Source: Actinomycetota bacterium
Lineage (GTDB): Bacteria > Actinomycetota > Nitriliruptoria > Nitriliruptorales > Nitriliruptoraceae
Assembly: GCA_019347575.1 (NCBI GenBank)
Contig: JAHWKY010000023.1
Location: forward strand, 1 to 64,000
Length of the DNA: 64,000 nt
Direction of reading: 5' to 3'
A model generated the notes under the pieces. That model was given only the letters and a program-made list of their open reading frames with translations. It was not told where the DNA came from and ran no database searches. The stretch's first letter is position 1, and each line of letters starts with the position of its first letter. A program made the position numbers and the translations under genes. This document shows, piece by piece, positions 1 to 9,608 of this stretch.

Positions 1-1
1 C

Positions 2-1096
2 GTGTCGTACTGGGACGGCGGCTACGTCAAGCTCGATGTGACCGACCCGACGAACGCCGAGTTCCTCGGCGACACCGACTACCAGGCCATCGACCCGCTG
101 CTGAAGGAGCGCACCCGCATCGAGCTGCCGCCGGAGGGCAACGGCCACCAGGCCGAGTTCACCGCCGACGACCGCTTCTTCATCGCGACCGACGAGGACT
201 TCGCCCCCTACGCGGTCGGCGACTTCCAGATCACCACCGGACCCAACGCGGGCACCTACCCGTCGGTGGCGGTCGGTGGCGCCGCGCCGGTGACGCTCCT
301 GCCCGACAAGAAGCTGAACGGACCGACCGTGTACGTCGGCTACGCCTGCCCCGACTCGGCGGCGGTGCCGCCTCCCCCCTCGAGCCTGACGCTCGACCCG
401 GGGGAGGAGCGCATCGCGGTCATCCAGCGGGGTCCGGTCAACGACCCCAGCGCCCCGGAGGATCCGTGCTTCCCGGGCCAGAAGGCCGACCAGGCGGTGG
501 CGGCTGGCTACGACGCGGTGCTGTTCGTGAACCACCACGCGGGCGAGGCGGCGAGCCCGACCGCGCCGTTCTGCGGCTCCGGTGCCTTCACCCAGCCGGT
601 CGTCGCGGTCTGCACTACCCACGATGCCTTCCACAAGCTGTTCGACAGTGTCAGCAGCGCGTACCCGGAGGCCGACCCGGTCCTCGGGGACATCGGTCAC
701 GAGATCTTCGTCGAAGCGGTGTTCGACGGGTGGGGCTACGTGCACCTGTTCGACGCCGAGACGATGCAGGACCTCGACCAGTACGCGATCCCGGAAGCGC
801 ACAGCGAGGCGCACGCGCTCGACTCCGGCGACCTGTCGGTGCACGAGGTCGCCACGCACCCGACCGACGCGCGTGCGGCGTACCTGTCGTACTACGCGGG
901 TGGGATGCGCGCCGTCGAGATCCAGTGCAAGGGCAAGAAGGCCACCAACTGCGAGCTCGTCGAGACCGGCGGCTACCTCGACGAGAACGGGAACAACTTC
1001 TGGGGCGTCGAGACGTTCATCCGGGACGGCGAGACGTACGTGCTCGGCAGCGACCGCGACCACGGCCTGTGGGTGTTCACCGATCCCACCCGGTGA
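2..1096 (+). CDS. LVIVD-repeat secreted protein with PA-like insert (5' partial)
   Basis: The reading frame is open at the window edge, so the N-terminus, including any signal peptide, is missing. The first visible residues (SYWDGGYVKLDVTDP) and a later block near residue 240 (GYVHLFDAETMQDL) are LVIVD-type beta-propeller strands, a repeat found in secreted actinobacterial proteins. About residues 135-215 resemble a protease-associated (PA) insert: IAVIQRGP, then KADQAVAAGYDAVLFVNH. The end carries more propeller strands (GDLSVHEVATHPTD, YLSYYAGGMRAVEIQ, SDRDHGLWVFTDP). PA inserts usually mediate protein or peptide contacts in secreted hydrolases, but no catalytic residues are recognised here. 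I infer a structural or binding role outside the cell. A strong hairpin follows the stop. Confidence 0.75.
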   Translation: MSYWDGGYVKLDVTDPTNAEFLGDTDYQAIDPLLKERTRIELPPEGNGHQAEFTADDRFFIATDEDFAPYAVGDFQITTGPNAGTYPSVAVGGAAPVTLLPDKKLNGPTVYVGYACPDSAAVPPPPSSLTLDPGEERIAVIQRGPVNDPSAPEDPCFPGQKADQAVAAGYDAVLFVNHHAGEAASPTAPFCGSGAFTQPVVAVCTTHDAFHKLFDSVSSAYPEADPVLGDIGHEIFVEAVFDGWGYVHLFDAETMQDLDQYAIPEAHSEAHALDSGDLSVHEVATHPTDARAAYLSYYAGGMRAVEIQCKGKKATNCELVETGGYLDENGNNFWGVETFIRDGETYVLGSDRDHGLWVFTDPTR

Positions 1097-1116
1097 CCGC
1101 ACGTCGGTCCGGCGTC

Positions 1117-1143
1117 AGGGGTGGCGGGTCTCCCGCCACCCCT
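1117..1143. terminator. Bidirectional hairpin terminator
   Basis: A perfect 12-bp stem, AGGGGTGGCGGG pairing with CCCGCCACCCCT, closes a 3-nt loop (TCT). It lies between two convergent genes ending at 1096 (+) and 1165 (-). There is no T-tract, which is common in high-GC actinobacteria. A shared terminator is inferred from position and stem strength. Confidence 0.7.
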
Positions 1144-1164
1144 CCGTCGTACTGACCCGGCGCG

Positions 1165-3159
1165 TCAGACCGAGGTGCGCCGGCGTGTCGCCCGCAGGCG
1201 GAGGTGCGCCCCGACCGCCGCGAGCACGAGCAGCAGCGCGACGAGTCTCAGCGCGCCCCGACCGGTCGCGCCGTCCACGAGCGCCTCGATCTGCGCGAGC
1301 GCCGTCACGGCTGCGTCGAGGTCGCCGCTGACGTAGGCGGCGGTGGCGCCGTCGAGCCCCTCGGTGCCCACCAGCCCGATCCGGGCGATGGGGTTGGCGC
1401 CCCGCCGCCGCGCGTCCAGTTCGACGAGGTCGTCGCCCACCGACTCGTAGCGGTCGAGCAGCGCCCCGAGCTCGTCGAGGTCCCCGGCGGACTCGTACTC
1501 GGGCTCGATCGCGTCACTGGGGTCGGCGTCGACCTCCGAGGTGGCCGCCGCGAGCGCGGCGACGCGCTCGAGGACGGCGTGCGCTTCGGCGGCGCGCTCC
1601 TCGGCCGGTCCGAACTCCCAGCGGGCCAGCTTCTCGCGCACCGCGAGCGGGGCGCTCCACGCGCCACCGGCCGCCACCAGCTCGTCGTGGACCACCAGTG
1701 CCGCGGCTCGTGCGTCGAGCATCCGCGCCTGACCGTCGTTGAGGACGTGTGCGACGAACACCTCCTCGGCCCGTTCCGACCCGCCCACCCGCTCGAGCAG
1801 GTCGAACAGGTAGCGCCAGTCGCGCAGCCGTCGCAGTTTCTCGGGATCGCCGTCGCCCTGGTAGGCGATGTGACCGGCGAGCGCGGCCGCGATGACGTCG
1901 CGCAGCCCGTCGTCGCCGATCTCGTCGGCGAGCTGCTGCACCACCGCGTACGACGCGTTGTAGGCGAACTCCTCGACCGCGAAGTCCTCGTCATCGAACG
2001 CGAAGACCTCGGTCCAGTCGTTGAGCGGACGGGCACCGGGGGCGGCGGGATCGATCGGGTCGGGTGGCAGGCTCTCCTCGTCGAGCTGCGCTGCGGCGCG
2101 GTTGGAGATGGTCTCGGCCAGGCCCTCGTAGATCCAGCGCTGCGTGAACAGCTCGTCGTTGAACCACACGTGGGTCAGCTCGTGCAGCAGGGTGTGCACG
2201 TCGAGCTCGTCGCCGACCTCGATCAACGCCAGCTCGGGGACGTAGAAGCCGGCGTAGCCGACGTGGTAGCTCGCCGAGGACTCCAGCACGGTCAGCTCGT
2301 CCTCGGGCAGGTCAGCGCCGATGAGCTCGATCAGCGCGGGCAGGCCACGCTCGACGGTCTCGGTCGCGAACGCCGCCCAGGCGTCGTCGCCGGGCCACGC
2401 CTTGACGGCGACCTCGGCGTCGCCGATCGACACCTCGCGGACGACGAGGCGGTCGTCGTCACGGGCGGACGCGACCAGCAGCGCATCGTCGAGGTGGGCC
2501 AGGTCGTCGAAGCGTTGGATGCGGCGGCCGTCCTGCTGGTCGACCTCGCCGCGCAGCCCGTGCAGCGAGTTCGACAGCGACAGGTGGAACGACTCGGGGA
2601 GGTCGAAGACGATGTCGATGCGGCCTGGATCCCCCGGAGCGAAGACGAACCAGCTCGCGAACGCGTCGTTGACGCGGGTGACCGACTCCGACCGGGCGGG
2701 CTGGCCGGGCAGGTCGAACTCGACCACGATCGACTGCGGGGCGCCGTGCACCAGGTTGGGTGACAGGTCGACGTCGACCAGCGAGACACCGTCCTCCTCG
2801 GCGCGGACGCTCACGGTCAGCTCCCGCCCCGACGAGGTGCGTGCGACGGCGTTGGCGACAGGACCGATGGTGGGGATGGCGAAGCTGTCGACGTACGGCG
2901 TCTCGATGTAGAAGGTGCTGACGCGAGAGGGCATCGTGTTGGTGAGCGACAGCTCCATCGTGACTTGGACGAGCTGCGCGGGCGGGTCGAGCCGGTAGGT
3001 GGACGTCGCGTCGACGATCAGGCCGTCGTCGGCGTCCTGTGCCGTCGCGGGCTGCGCGAGCAGTCCGAGCGTCGCGAGCGCCAGCGCAGCAACGACGACC
3101 GCGCCGCGCACACGCGGGCGCCGACCGAACCGCGATGCGGAGAGCTGAGCGTGTCCCAC
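1165..3159 (-). CDS. Membrane-anchored HELTH metallopeptidase-like protein
   Basis: The GTG at 3159 is preferred over an upstream start at 3237. It follows a GGGGGA ribosome site and puts a clean signal peptide (RRPRVRG, hydrophobic core, QPATAQ) at the N-terminus. A beta-rich N-terminal half leads to HELTH at about residues 326-330, followed 14 residues later by a glutamate in EGLAE (about 345). This is the gluzincin layout (two His and one Glu zinc ligands, catalytic Glu), although M1 enzymes normally have 18 residues between HExxH and the third ligand. The C-terminus is one membrane helix (ALRLVALLLVLAAVGAHL) followed by an Arg-rich tail. I infer an exported, membrane-tethered metalloprotease. 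Peptidase activity is likely but the exact family is uncertain. Confidence 0.75.
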   Translation of the reverse strand: MGHAQLSASRFGRRPRVRGAVVVAALALATLGLLAQPATAQDADDGLIVDATSTYRLDPPAQLVQVTMELSLTNTMPSRVSTFYIETPYVDSFAIPTIGPVANAVARTSSGRELTVSVRAEEDGVSLVDVDLSPNLVHGAPQSIVVEFDLPGQPARSESVTRVNDAFASWFVFAPGDPGRIDIVFDLPESFHLSLSNSLHGLRGEVDQQDGRRIQRFDDLAHLDDALLVASARDDDRLVVREVSIGDAEVAVKAWPGDDAWAAFATETVERGLPALIELIGADLPEDELTVLESSASYHVGYAGFYVPELALIEVGDELDVHTLLHELTHVWFNDELFTQRWIYEGLAETISNRAAAQLDEESLPPDPIDPAAPGARPLNDWTEVFAFDDEDFAVEEFAYNASYAVVQQLADEIGDDGLRDVIAAALAGHIAYQGDGDPEKLRRLRDWRYLFDLLERVGGSERAEEVFVAHVLNDGQARMLDARAAALVVHDELVAAGGAWSAPLAVREKLARWEFGPAEERAAEAHAVLERVAALAAATSEVDADPSDAIEPEYESAGDLDELGALLDRYESVGDDLVELDARRRGANPIARIGLVGTEGLDGATAAYVSGDLDAAVTALAQIEALVDGATGRGALRLVALLLVLAAVGAHLRLRATRRRTSV

Positions 3160-3415
3160 CGATCCCCCGAGCGCACGGGGGACGCGTCCGGGTCCCCTCG
3201 TGGAGTCGTCTCTCACGTCGGCAGGGCGGACCCCCACTCAAGCTCGTCCCCGCTACGGGTCGGGTTGTGTCCAGGTACGGCCATGACGTGGCCGCGTCAT
3301 GGATCCTCCGTACATCGAGGAAGGGTTCTCGCGGGTCAACGTCGAAGGAGCCGGTACGGGAGAGAGCGTGCTCCTCCTCGCTCACGAACGTGGAGGAGCA
3401 GAGGGAGGATGCACG

Positions 3416-6160
3416 ATGCGCGGACGTCACCGTTGGCTGTCGTCGATCACGGTGCTCGCCTTGGCGGTCACCTCGCTGGCTGTCACGAGCGCTCGGACCG
3501 GACCGACCCTGGTGGCCACGAACGAGCCGGCCTACCAGGCTCTGGCCCGGGTGTGGTCCGACCCCCACGGGTGCCTGTCGTACGGGCTGCCGCAGACACC
3601 CCCGAACGTCTCCCCCTGGGCCAAGGGGCGGGCCTGCGCCACGCAGTTCCTGTCCTACCAGGAGGTGATCGACGGGGCGCGCTTCCTGCAGCAACGCTTC
3701 CCCGAGTTCGTGTCGGTCATCCGTCTCGACCAGGCCTACGACGATCCCGACTTCCGGTCCGCCGGCATCCCCCGCACGGTGACCATCGATGACGGCACCG
3801 CCAAGGTGCTGAGCCGCGACCGGCGGCCGCTGTACCTGCTCAAGGTCACCGACTCGACCTCCGAGATCCCCGAGTCGCACCGCCTGCACTTCGTGTACGG
3901 GCTGTCGATCCACGGCATCGAGCGGGCCGGCGTCGAGGGCGGCGTGCGCGCCCTCGAGGATCTGGTGACCTGGGCCGCGTGCGAGCGTGAGGAGTACCAG
4001 CAGGACACGCCGGCGTGCGCCATCGAGGGGCCGTTCCCCAAGCCCATCGTCGAGGGCCAGACCGATCGGCCGGTACCCACGGCGGGCGAGACGCTGCGGC
4101 GCTCGGTCATCTACTTCCAGCTCGCCAACCCCGACGGCTGGGCGCGCGGTCAGGCCGATCCGGCGGAGATCCGGGACGGCTCCCCCAACCTCAACTACAC
4201 GCCGGGCGTGTTCTACCAGCGCTACAACGGCAACGGCGTGGACATGAACCGCGACTGGCCCGGGCAGGGCTACGTCTACCGGCCGTACTCGCCTGCCTCC
4301 GAGCCGGAGACTCAGGCGTTCACCGAGGTGCTGCGCGGCATCCGCGACACCATCTCGCCCGACGGACCGCTCGGCCAGCGCTTCGCGGGCGGCATCGACC
4401 TGCACGGCCAGCTGGTCGCCGAGGCGTACTCGTTCACCCTCCTCGGTGCGGGACAGCGCGACTACCGCAAGAACCTGTCCACCGTCGACCAGTCGCTGCG
4501 GACCTGGGAGGACCAGACCCAGCGGCTGGCGTGGTCGCCCTACATCGGCACCCTGTTCGACGTGGCCGATCAGTGGGGCACCGTGATCGACACCATCGGC
4601 TACCAGGTGTCCGGCGCGATGGCGGACTGGTACGAGAACGACGCCATCGGCCTGGGGGCGGTCGGTATCGACAACGAGATGTCGCTGTCGCACCTGGCGC
4701 CCAACAACGTGTTCGAGCCGATCAACGAGCAGATGCACATCGACGGGAACAAGGGGCTGATCTACTCCCAGATCGCCTCGATGCTGTCCGAGACCGACGA
4801 GGACTTCCTGCTCCAGCCGACGGGCAGGATCGGCTACGTCCGCAACCCGGTGCGGATCGAGGGCGACGGTGCGCCCCGCCTCGACAACCCCGGCTACCCA
4901 GCACAGAACGACATCGACGTCGTGGTGCCGTGCCAGTCGACCCTCGGCGTCGACATCGACGCCACGCTGCCGTGCAAGGGCGTCACCTACCAGGGAGGCG
5001 GGACGCCCTGGGTGGAGTTCGACGTGCGCGGTCCGGCGGAAGGGATCTGGAACGGCGGTATCACCGTGACCACGACCCACCTGCACGCCACCGGCATCTC
5101 GGCGGGCACGATCGCGAGCGTCTTCCTGGAGCGTCTCGACGAGGAGGGCCAGTGGCAGACCGTCGCCAGCGACTTCAACCAGTCGATCATCTACCTGCAG
5201 GCGGGCCAGATCGTGACCGCCAACGACCCTGAACCGGGGCGCTGGCGCGTACGGCTGGGCAGCTCCGCGGGGCAGCCGGCTCGCATCCGGATCGACTTCA
5301 ACCCGGTGACGGCGGAGGAGGATCCGGGACAGGCCGCCTTCTCCGCGTCCTCCATGGACTTCTTCGAGGATCTCAACGACTACATCGCGGATCCGAACCT
5401 GCAGGTGGAGCCGGTCTCGGTCGAGCAGATCGCGGCCGACCCGAGTGTGCTGGACGTCTTCGACTCGCTGGTGGTCGTCAACCGGATCGGCGAGCGTGGG
5501 TTCCTGACCGGGAAGCTCGGTCTGTCCGCGGCGGTCGCCGACGCGTACTTCGCGGCGCTGCGGTCGTTCGCGGAGGGCGGGGGCAACCTGGTGCTGACCG
5601 ACGGGGCGCTGGTCGCGGCCGAGGAGTTGGGCGTCGTGCCACTGGGGTCGGTGGCCACGGGCAACGCGGGTGCGGGCCGTGGCCTCGCCGCCCGCTACGA
5701 GTTCGACGTCCAGGGGCGCGGCGACACGTGCAACGTCGACCCGCTGCTCGCCGACGTGTGCCTGCCCGGCACCGCCGGCGGGACCACCCGCGTCGCGGTC
5801 GAGCCGACCCCGCTCGGCTACTCGCCCGATGGCAACCTCGACGACGGTCTCGACGCCATCGAACCGGTGGCACGGATGCAGCAGGCTTGGGTCGACCGGA
5901 CCGCGTGGGAGACCGGCTGCACCAAGACGGACCCGGCGGAGTGCACCGCGTCGACGTTCGTGGGCGAAGGATCCGGGCAGACCGCGCTCGGCGAACACGC
6001 GGTCGGCGACGGCGTGGTGCGTATCGCCGGGGCGATGTTCCCTGACCCCAACTTCGCCCCCGGTGGCCCGCGTGACATGCGCTTCGGCGTCGCGTCCTAC
6101 GCGCTGTCGTTCTCGGCCTGGCAGATCTTCCTCAACCTCGTCGACTACCAGCGCACCTGA
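3416..6160 (+). CDS. Secreted M14-family zinc carboxypeptidase
   Basis: The ATG at 3416 has GGAGG just upstream and gives a signal peptide (MRGRHRW, then a hydrophobic stretch to about residue 25). An in-frame start at 3299 would add 39 non-signal residues. M14 zinc ligands are visible: HGIE (H166, E169) and H330 in GGIDLHG. Substrate-binding residues appear in NGVDMNRDW, and the catalytic Glu is E421 in GIDNEMSLSH. M14 enzymes remove C-terminal amino acids from peptides or cleave wall peptides. At 914 residues it is much longer than the roughly 300-residue catalytic domain. The C-terminal 400 residues look like beta-sandwich and Rossmann-like accessory modules without a recognised name. A terminator hairpin follows. 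Confidence 0.9.
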   Translation: MRGRHRWLSSITVLALAVTSLAVTSARTGPTLVATNEPAYQALARVWSDPHGCLSYGLPQTPPNVSPWAKGRACATQFLSYQEVIDGARFLQQRFPEFVSVIRLDQAYDDPDFRSAGIPRTVTIDDGTAKVLSRDRRPLYLLKVTDSTSEIPESHRLHFVYGLSIHGIERAGVEGGVRALEDLVTWAACEREEYQQDTPACAIEGPFPKPIVEGQTDRPVPTAGETLRRSVIYFQLANPDGWARGQADPAEIRDGSPNLNYTPGVFYQRYNGNGVDMNRDWPGQGYVYRPYSPASEPETQAFTEVLRGIRDTISPDGPLGQRFAGGIDLHGQLVAEAYSFTLLGAGQRDYRKNLSTVDQSLRTWEDQTQRLAWSPYIGTLFDVADQWGTVIDTIGYQVSGAMADWYENDAIGLGAVGIDNEMSLSHLAPNNVFEPINEQMHIDGNKGLIYSQIASMLSETDEDFLLQPTGRIGYVRNPVRIEGDGAPRLDNPGYPAQNDIDVVVPCQSTLGVDIDATLPCKGVTYQGGGTPWVEFDVRGPAEGIWNGGITVTTTHLHATGISAGTIASVFLERLDEEGQWQTVASDFNQSIIYLQAGQIVTANDPEPGRWRVRLGSSAGQPARIRIDFNPVTAEEDPGQAAFSASSMDFFEDLNDYIADPNLQVEPVSVEQIAADPSVLDVFDSLVVVNRIGERGFLTGKLGLSAAVADAYFAALRSFAEGGGNLVLTDGALVAAEELGVVPLGSVATGNAGAGRGLAARYEFDVQGRGDTCNVDPLLADVCLPGTAGGTTRVAVEPTPLGYSPDGNLDDGLDAIEPVARMQQAWVDRTAWETGCTKTDPAECTASTFVGEGSGQTALGEHAVGDGVVRIAGAMFPDPNFAPGGPRDMRFGVASYALSFSAWQIFLNLVDYQRT

Positions 6161-6166
6161 CCGCTC

Positions 6167-6191
6167 CGCGTCTCGAGTCCAACGAGACGCG
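6167..6191. terminator. Hairpin terminator
   Basis: CGCGTCTCG and CGAGACGCG form a perfect 9-bp stem around a 7-nt loop, 6 bases after the M14 gene stop and before the convergent monooxygenase gene. No T-tract is present. Terminator function is inferred. Confidence 0.65.
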
Positions 6192-6267
6192 ACCGGCTTT
6201 CAGGCCCGTCGCGGCTCGGGCAGCCGCGGATGGCGCTACGGCCGGGGCGCGGGTCGTCCAACTCCCG

Positions 6268-7434
6268 TCACTCACCGGGCCCGTAGAGACCGAAAGCGAG
6301 CTCGGGGTCGCCGGGTACCCAGGAGTCCTCGAACTGCGAGCGGTTGCCGATGGCGCGGGCGCGTTCGAGCAGCTCCGACCCCAGCCGCAGCTGGCGCCGC
6401 TCCCAGTCGGCCAGCGCGTCACCCAGCTCGTCGTGCTCGACCAGGACATCGGCGAGGATCCACGCGTCCTCCGCTGCCTTCGCGGTGCCTGCCGCGGCGT
6501 GCGGCCGCACCGCGAAGGCCGCGTCGCCGATGAGCAGCACCCGGCCGAAGGCCATCCGCGGCACCGAGATGTCGTAGATCACCTGCACGAACGTCGCCTC
6601 GGTCCTGAGCACGACCTCGGCGATCTGTGGGGCGAGGTGGTGCTCGGCGAACGAGCGGATCTCGTCGACGAACTCGTCACGGGGCGCGCCCGGCGGCAGC
6701 GAGGTGCTGTGCTGGCGGCCGTCGCGATCGGTGAGCAGGTCCTCGAGCTCCGCGCCCGCCCCGACGTTGCGGTACCAGACGAAGTTCATCAGGCGGCGCC
6801 CCGGCTCGAGCTCGCCCTCGATGCTGGGGATCGGGTAGACGAGGATGTGGCTGTCGGGCACGAGCTGGTAGGTGATGGCGTCGCGTAGATCCTCGAACGT
6901 GGCCTCGGTCAGCTCGGCCTCCGGGACGGTGCCACGCCACGCCACGTACCCGGCGTACTCCGGCTCGACCTGCGGCAGCAGCAGCGACCGCGCCGTCGAG
7001 GCGATCCCGTCCGCGCACACCAGCAGGTCGCACCCGTGAGACGTGCCGTCCTCGAAGCGCACCTCGACGTTGCCGTCGGTCTGCTCGAAGCCGATCATCT
7101 CCTTCTCGAGGTGGTAGCGGTCGGTGCCGAACAAGTCGAGCAGCGCGCGGTAGATCGTGTTCCACGACGAGAACCGGATGCGGCGGTCCTCCTCGAACTG
7201 CACGCTGCCGTCGGGCTCGAGGTAGCGCACCTTCGGGGTCGCGGTGATGACGGTCTCGACATCGAGCACGTCGTGCTCGACGAAGTAGCGCACGGTCGCG
7301 TCGAGCACCGCGATCCCCGCCCCGCGCGCCTCGAGCTCCGCGGTGGACCGCTCGAACACCTCGACGTCGCAGCCGCTGTCGCGCAGCACCAGCGCGGCGG
7401 TCAGCCCCCCGAGGGACCCGCCGACGACGGCCAC
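6268..7434 (-). CDS. FAD-dependent aromatic monooxygenase
   Basis: The protein opens with an ADP-binding loop (MAVVGGSLGGLTAALVL, then the FAD-ribose acidic end in VEVFERS). It has the second flavin motif LIGDAAFAVRPHAAAGTAKAAEDA near residue 290. This is the group A flavoprotein hydroxylase architecture (PHBH fold), at the usual length of 388 residues. These enzymes use NAD(P)H and O2 to hydroxylate aromatic rings. The sequence recalls 2,6-dihydroxypyridine 3-monooxygenase-type proteins, but the substrate cannot be read from sequence. The GTG at 7434 has GAGGG seven bases upstream. It lies 67 bases after a PPOX-fold gene on the same strand, probably in one transcript. Confidence 0.85.
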   Translation of the reverse strand: MAVVGGSLGGLTAALVLRDSGCDVEVFERSTAELEARGAGIAVLDATVRYFVEHDVLDVETVITATPKVRYLEPDGSVQFEEDRRIRFSSWNTIYRALLDLFGTDRYHLEKEMIGFEQTDGNVEVRFEDGTSHGCDLLVCADGIASTARSLLLPQVEPEYAGYVAWRGTVPEAELTEATFEDLRDAITYQLVPDSHILVYPIPSIEGELEPGRRLMNFVWYRNVGAGAELEDLLTDRDGRQHSTSLPPGAPRDEFVDEIRSFAEHHLAPQIAEVVLRTEATFVQVIYDISVPRMAFGRVLLIGDAAFAVRPHAAAGTAKAAEDAWILADVLVEHDELGDALADWERRQLRLGSELLERARAIGNRSQFEDSWVPGDPELAFGLYGPGE

Positions 7435-7501
7435 ACGCAGACCCTCGTGCGCGGTCCGGTTCTCGCCTGCCTGGCCCGTCGCGATCGTCCTGCGCCCCCG
7501 G

Positions 7502-8023
7502 CTACGGCCGGCCGAAGGTGGTCACCTTGTCCACCCTCGCTTCGAACAGCACGCGACGCTCGTCGATCGAGGGGTCACGCAACCCGTAGGGCGGCTCGTT
7601 GCCGGTGTACTTGACCCAGATCCGGTCCACGTGCTCCGCGGCCCGCTTGCCCTCCTCGGGGTCGTCCTCGTGGACCTCGTTCGTGACCGTGCCCCAGATG
7701 CTCAGCCAGTGGTAGGGGTTCTCTGGGTTCATCAGGCAGATCGTGAACTTGGGGTTGTCGCGGAGCCAGCCGGTCTTCTTGCGGTGCTCGGCGAAGTTCA
7801 GCAGCAGCGTGTTGCCCTCGTAGTCGAACCAGATCGGGTTCAGCGCGGGCCGCCCGTTGGGCGCGGTGACGGCGATGATCGCCGTGACCGGATCGTCCAT
7901 GAGCTGGCGGTACACGTCGGGCAGGTCGGTGAGGCTGGAGATCTCCTCCTCCTCCACGACCGTGAACTGTCCGGCGCCGGTGCCCTCGGCGACATCGCGG
8001 AACTTGCCTACGGTGAAAGCCAT
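7502..8023 (-). CDS. PPOX-fold flavin/F420-binding protein
   Basis: The protein has 173 residues. The ATG at 8023 is chosen because GAGGAG lies six bases upstream; the longer TTG start at 8041 lacks this. It carries the split-barrel signature of the pyridoxamine 5'-phosphate oxidase-like family: PVTAIIAVTAPNGRP, LNPIWFDYEGNTLLLNFAEHRK, W-LRDNPKFTICLMNPENPY. Actinobacterial members bind FMN, F420 or haem breakdown products and reduce small molecules. Cofactor and substrate are not determined. It shares direction with the FAD monooxygenase and diverges from the aldehyde dehydrogenase, with about 110 bases between the two starts. Confidence 0.85.
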   Translation of the reverse strand: MAFTVGKFRDVAEGTGAGQFTVVEEEEISSLTDLPDVYRQLMDDPVTAIIAVTAPNGRPALNPIWFDYEGNTLLLNFAEHRKKTGWLRDNPKFTICLMNPENPYHWLSIWGTVTNEVHEDDPEEGKRAAEHVDRIWVKYTGNEPPYGLRDPSIDERRVLFEARVDKVTTFGRP

Positions 8024-8134
8024 CGCGTCTCCTCGCTCCAACTCCCTTCACACTAGACCAGCCCGGGATGCCCTGCACCGGGCCACCACTTAGCGCTTAG
8101 GCTCGCTGCGCGACCGATCGACCGAGGAGGAGCG

Positions 8135-9589
8135 GTGGCCCGCGAGCGCTACGACCTGGTGATCGGCGGCGAGTCCCGCCCCGCCGCCTCCGGCGAGCGG
8201 TTCGTGACCTACGATCCGGCGACCGGCGACGAGCTCGCGTCGGTCGCGCGCGGCGGGGCCGCCGACATCGACGCGGCGGTCGGGGCGGCCCGCGCAGCGT
8301 TCCGCAGTGACTGGCGTGACCTGCCCGTGTTCGACCGTGCCCGGCTGCTCCGCAGCTTGTCCGCGGCGATCGCAGCCCGCGAGGACGAGCTCGTGGAGCT
8401 GGAGTCGCTCGACAGCGGCAAGCCGCTGAGCCAGGCCCGCACCGACGTGTCCGTGGCGGCCAAGTACTTCGAGTACTACGCGGGCATCGCCGACAAGATC
8501 CAGGGTGACACCATCCCGGTCTCCCCGGAGGTGTTCGCCTTCACCACCCGCGAGCCCTACGGCGTGACCGGCCACATCGTGCCGTGGAACTACCCCCTGC
8601 AGATCGCCTCGCGGACCCTCGCCCCGTCGCTGGCCGCCGGCAACTGCGTCGTGCTCAAGCCCGCCGAGGAGACCCCGATGACGGCGGTCATCCTCGGTGA
8701 GCTCGCGCTCGAGGCGGGGCTGCCTCCGGGAGTCGTCAACGTGGTCCCGGGGATCGGCGAGGAGGCCGGTGCCGCGCTGGTGCGCCACCCCGACGTCGAC
8801 CACATCGCGTTCACCGGTTCACCGGAGGTGGGGCGCGAGGTCATGCGCTCGGCGGCCGACAACATCACCCCGGTCGGGCTGGAGCTCGGAGGCAAGTCGC
8901 CCCACCTGGTCCTGGCCGATGCCGACATCGACGCGGCGGTGCCGTTCATCGTCAAGGCGCTCATCCAGAACGCCGGCCAGACGTGCTCCGCCGGGTCGCG
9001 GGTGGTCGTCGACCGCACCATCCGTGGCGACCTGGTGGACGCGCTGGCCGACGCGTTCGGGGTGGTCAGCATGGGCCGGGGCATCGAGGATCCCGACCTC
9101 GGCCCGCTGATCTCCGAGCAGCAGCTCGAGCGCGTCGTCGGCTACGTCGAGCGCGGCCGCTCGCAGGGCGCCACCCTCGTCACCGGAGGCGAGCGCGCCG
9201 GCGGGGACGGCCTCACCAACGGCTACTTCGTCCCGCCGACGCTGTTCGTGGACGTGGAGAGCGGCAACGACATCGCCCAGGACGAGATCTTCGGGCCCGT
9301 CCTGGCGGTGCTCGACTACGACGACGAGGCCGAGGCGCTGCGCATCGCCAACGACAGCCGCTTCGGTCTGGTCGCGGCGGTGTGGACCCGCGACGTCGAT
9401 CGCGCGCTGTGGCTCGCCCGCGAGCTGGAGGTCGGCCAGGTCTTCGTCAACACCTACGGCGCCGGCGGGGGGGTCGAGATGCCGTTCGGCGGCTGGAAGC
9501 AGAGCGGGTTCGGGCGCGACAAGGGCGTCGAGGCGGTGCGCGAGTACACCCAGGTCAAGACCGTGGCCGTGCGCGTCCGACCGAGCTGA
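8135..9589 (+). CDS. NAD(P)-dependent aldehyde dehydrogenase
   Basis: The protein has 484 residues, typical for the ALDH superfamily, which oxidises aldehydes to carboxylic acids with NAD(P)+. The catalytic cysteine is C284 (GQTCSAGSR) and the general base is E250 (ELGGKS). The NAD-binding loop is FTGSPEVGREV, and the oligomerisation end is PFGGWKQSGFGRDKG. GTG at 8135 follows a GAGGAGG ribosome site. The N-terminal pattern (DLVIGGESRPAASGERF) is of the betaine-aldehyde/gamma-aminobutyraldehyde type, but the substrate remains open. The neighbouring oxidative enzymes suggest catabolism of a small organic compound. Confidence 0.93.
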   Translation: MARERYDLVIGGESRPAASGERFVTYDPATGDELASVARGGAADIDAAVGAARAAFRSDWRDLPVFDRARLLRSLSAAIAAREDELVELESLDSGKPLSQARTDVSVAAKYFEYYAGIADKIQGDTIPVSPEVFAFTTREPYGVTGHIVPWNYPLQIASRTLAPSLAAGNCVVLKPAEETPMTAVILGELALEAGLPPGVVNVVPGIGEEAGAALVRHPDVDHIAFTGSPEVGREVMRSAADNITPVGLELGGKSPHLVLADADIDAAVPFIVKALIQNAGQTCSAGSRVVVDRTIRGDLVDALADAFGVVSMGRGIEDPDLGPLISEQQLERVVGYVERGRSQGATLVTGGERAGGDGLTNGYFVPPTLFVDVESGNDIAQDEIFGPVLAVLDYDDEAEALRIANDSRFGLVAAVWTRDVDRALWLARELEVGQVFVNTYGAGGGVEMPFGGWKQSGFGRDKGVEAVREYTQVKTVAVRVRPS

Positions 9590-9608
9590 GAACATGTCCG
9601 TCGAGGAA

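Noticed and set aside
2459-5998. 1179-codon open frame on the minus strand
   Set aside because: It is antisense to the M14 carboxypeptidase gene and overlaps the HELTH-protein gene in another frame; the composition is Arg/Val/Asp-rich, as expected of GC-rich shadow frames, with no domain.
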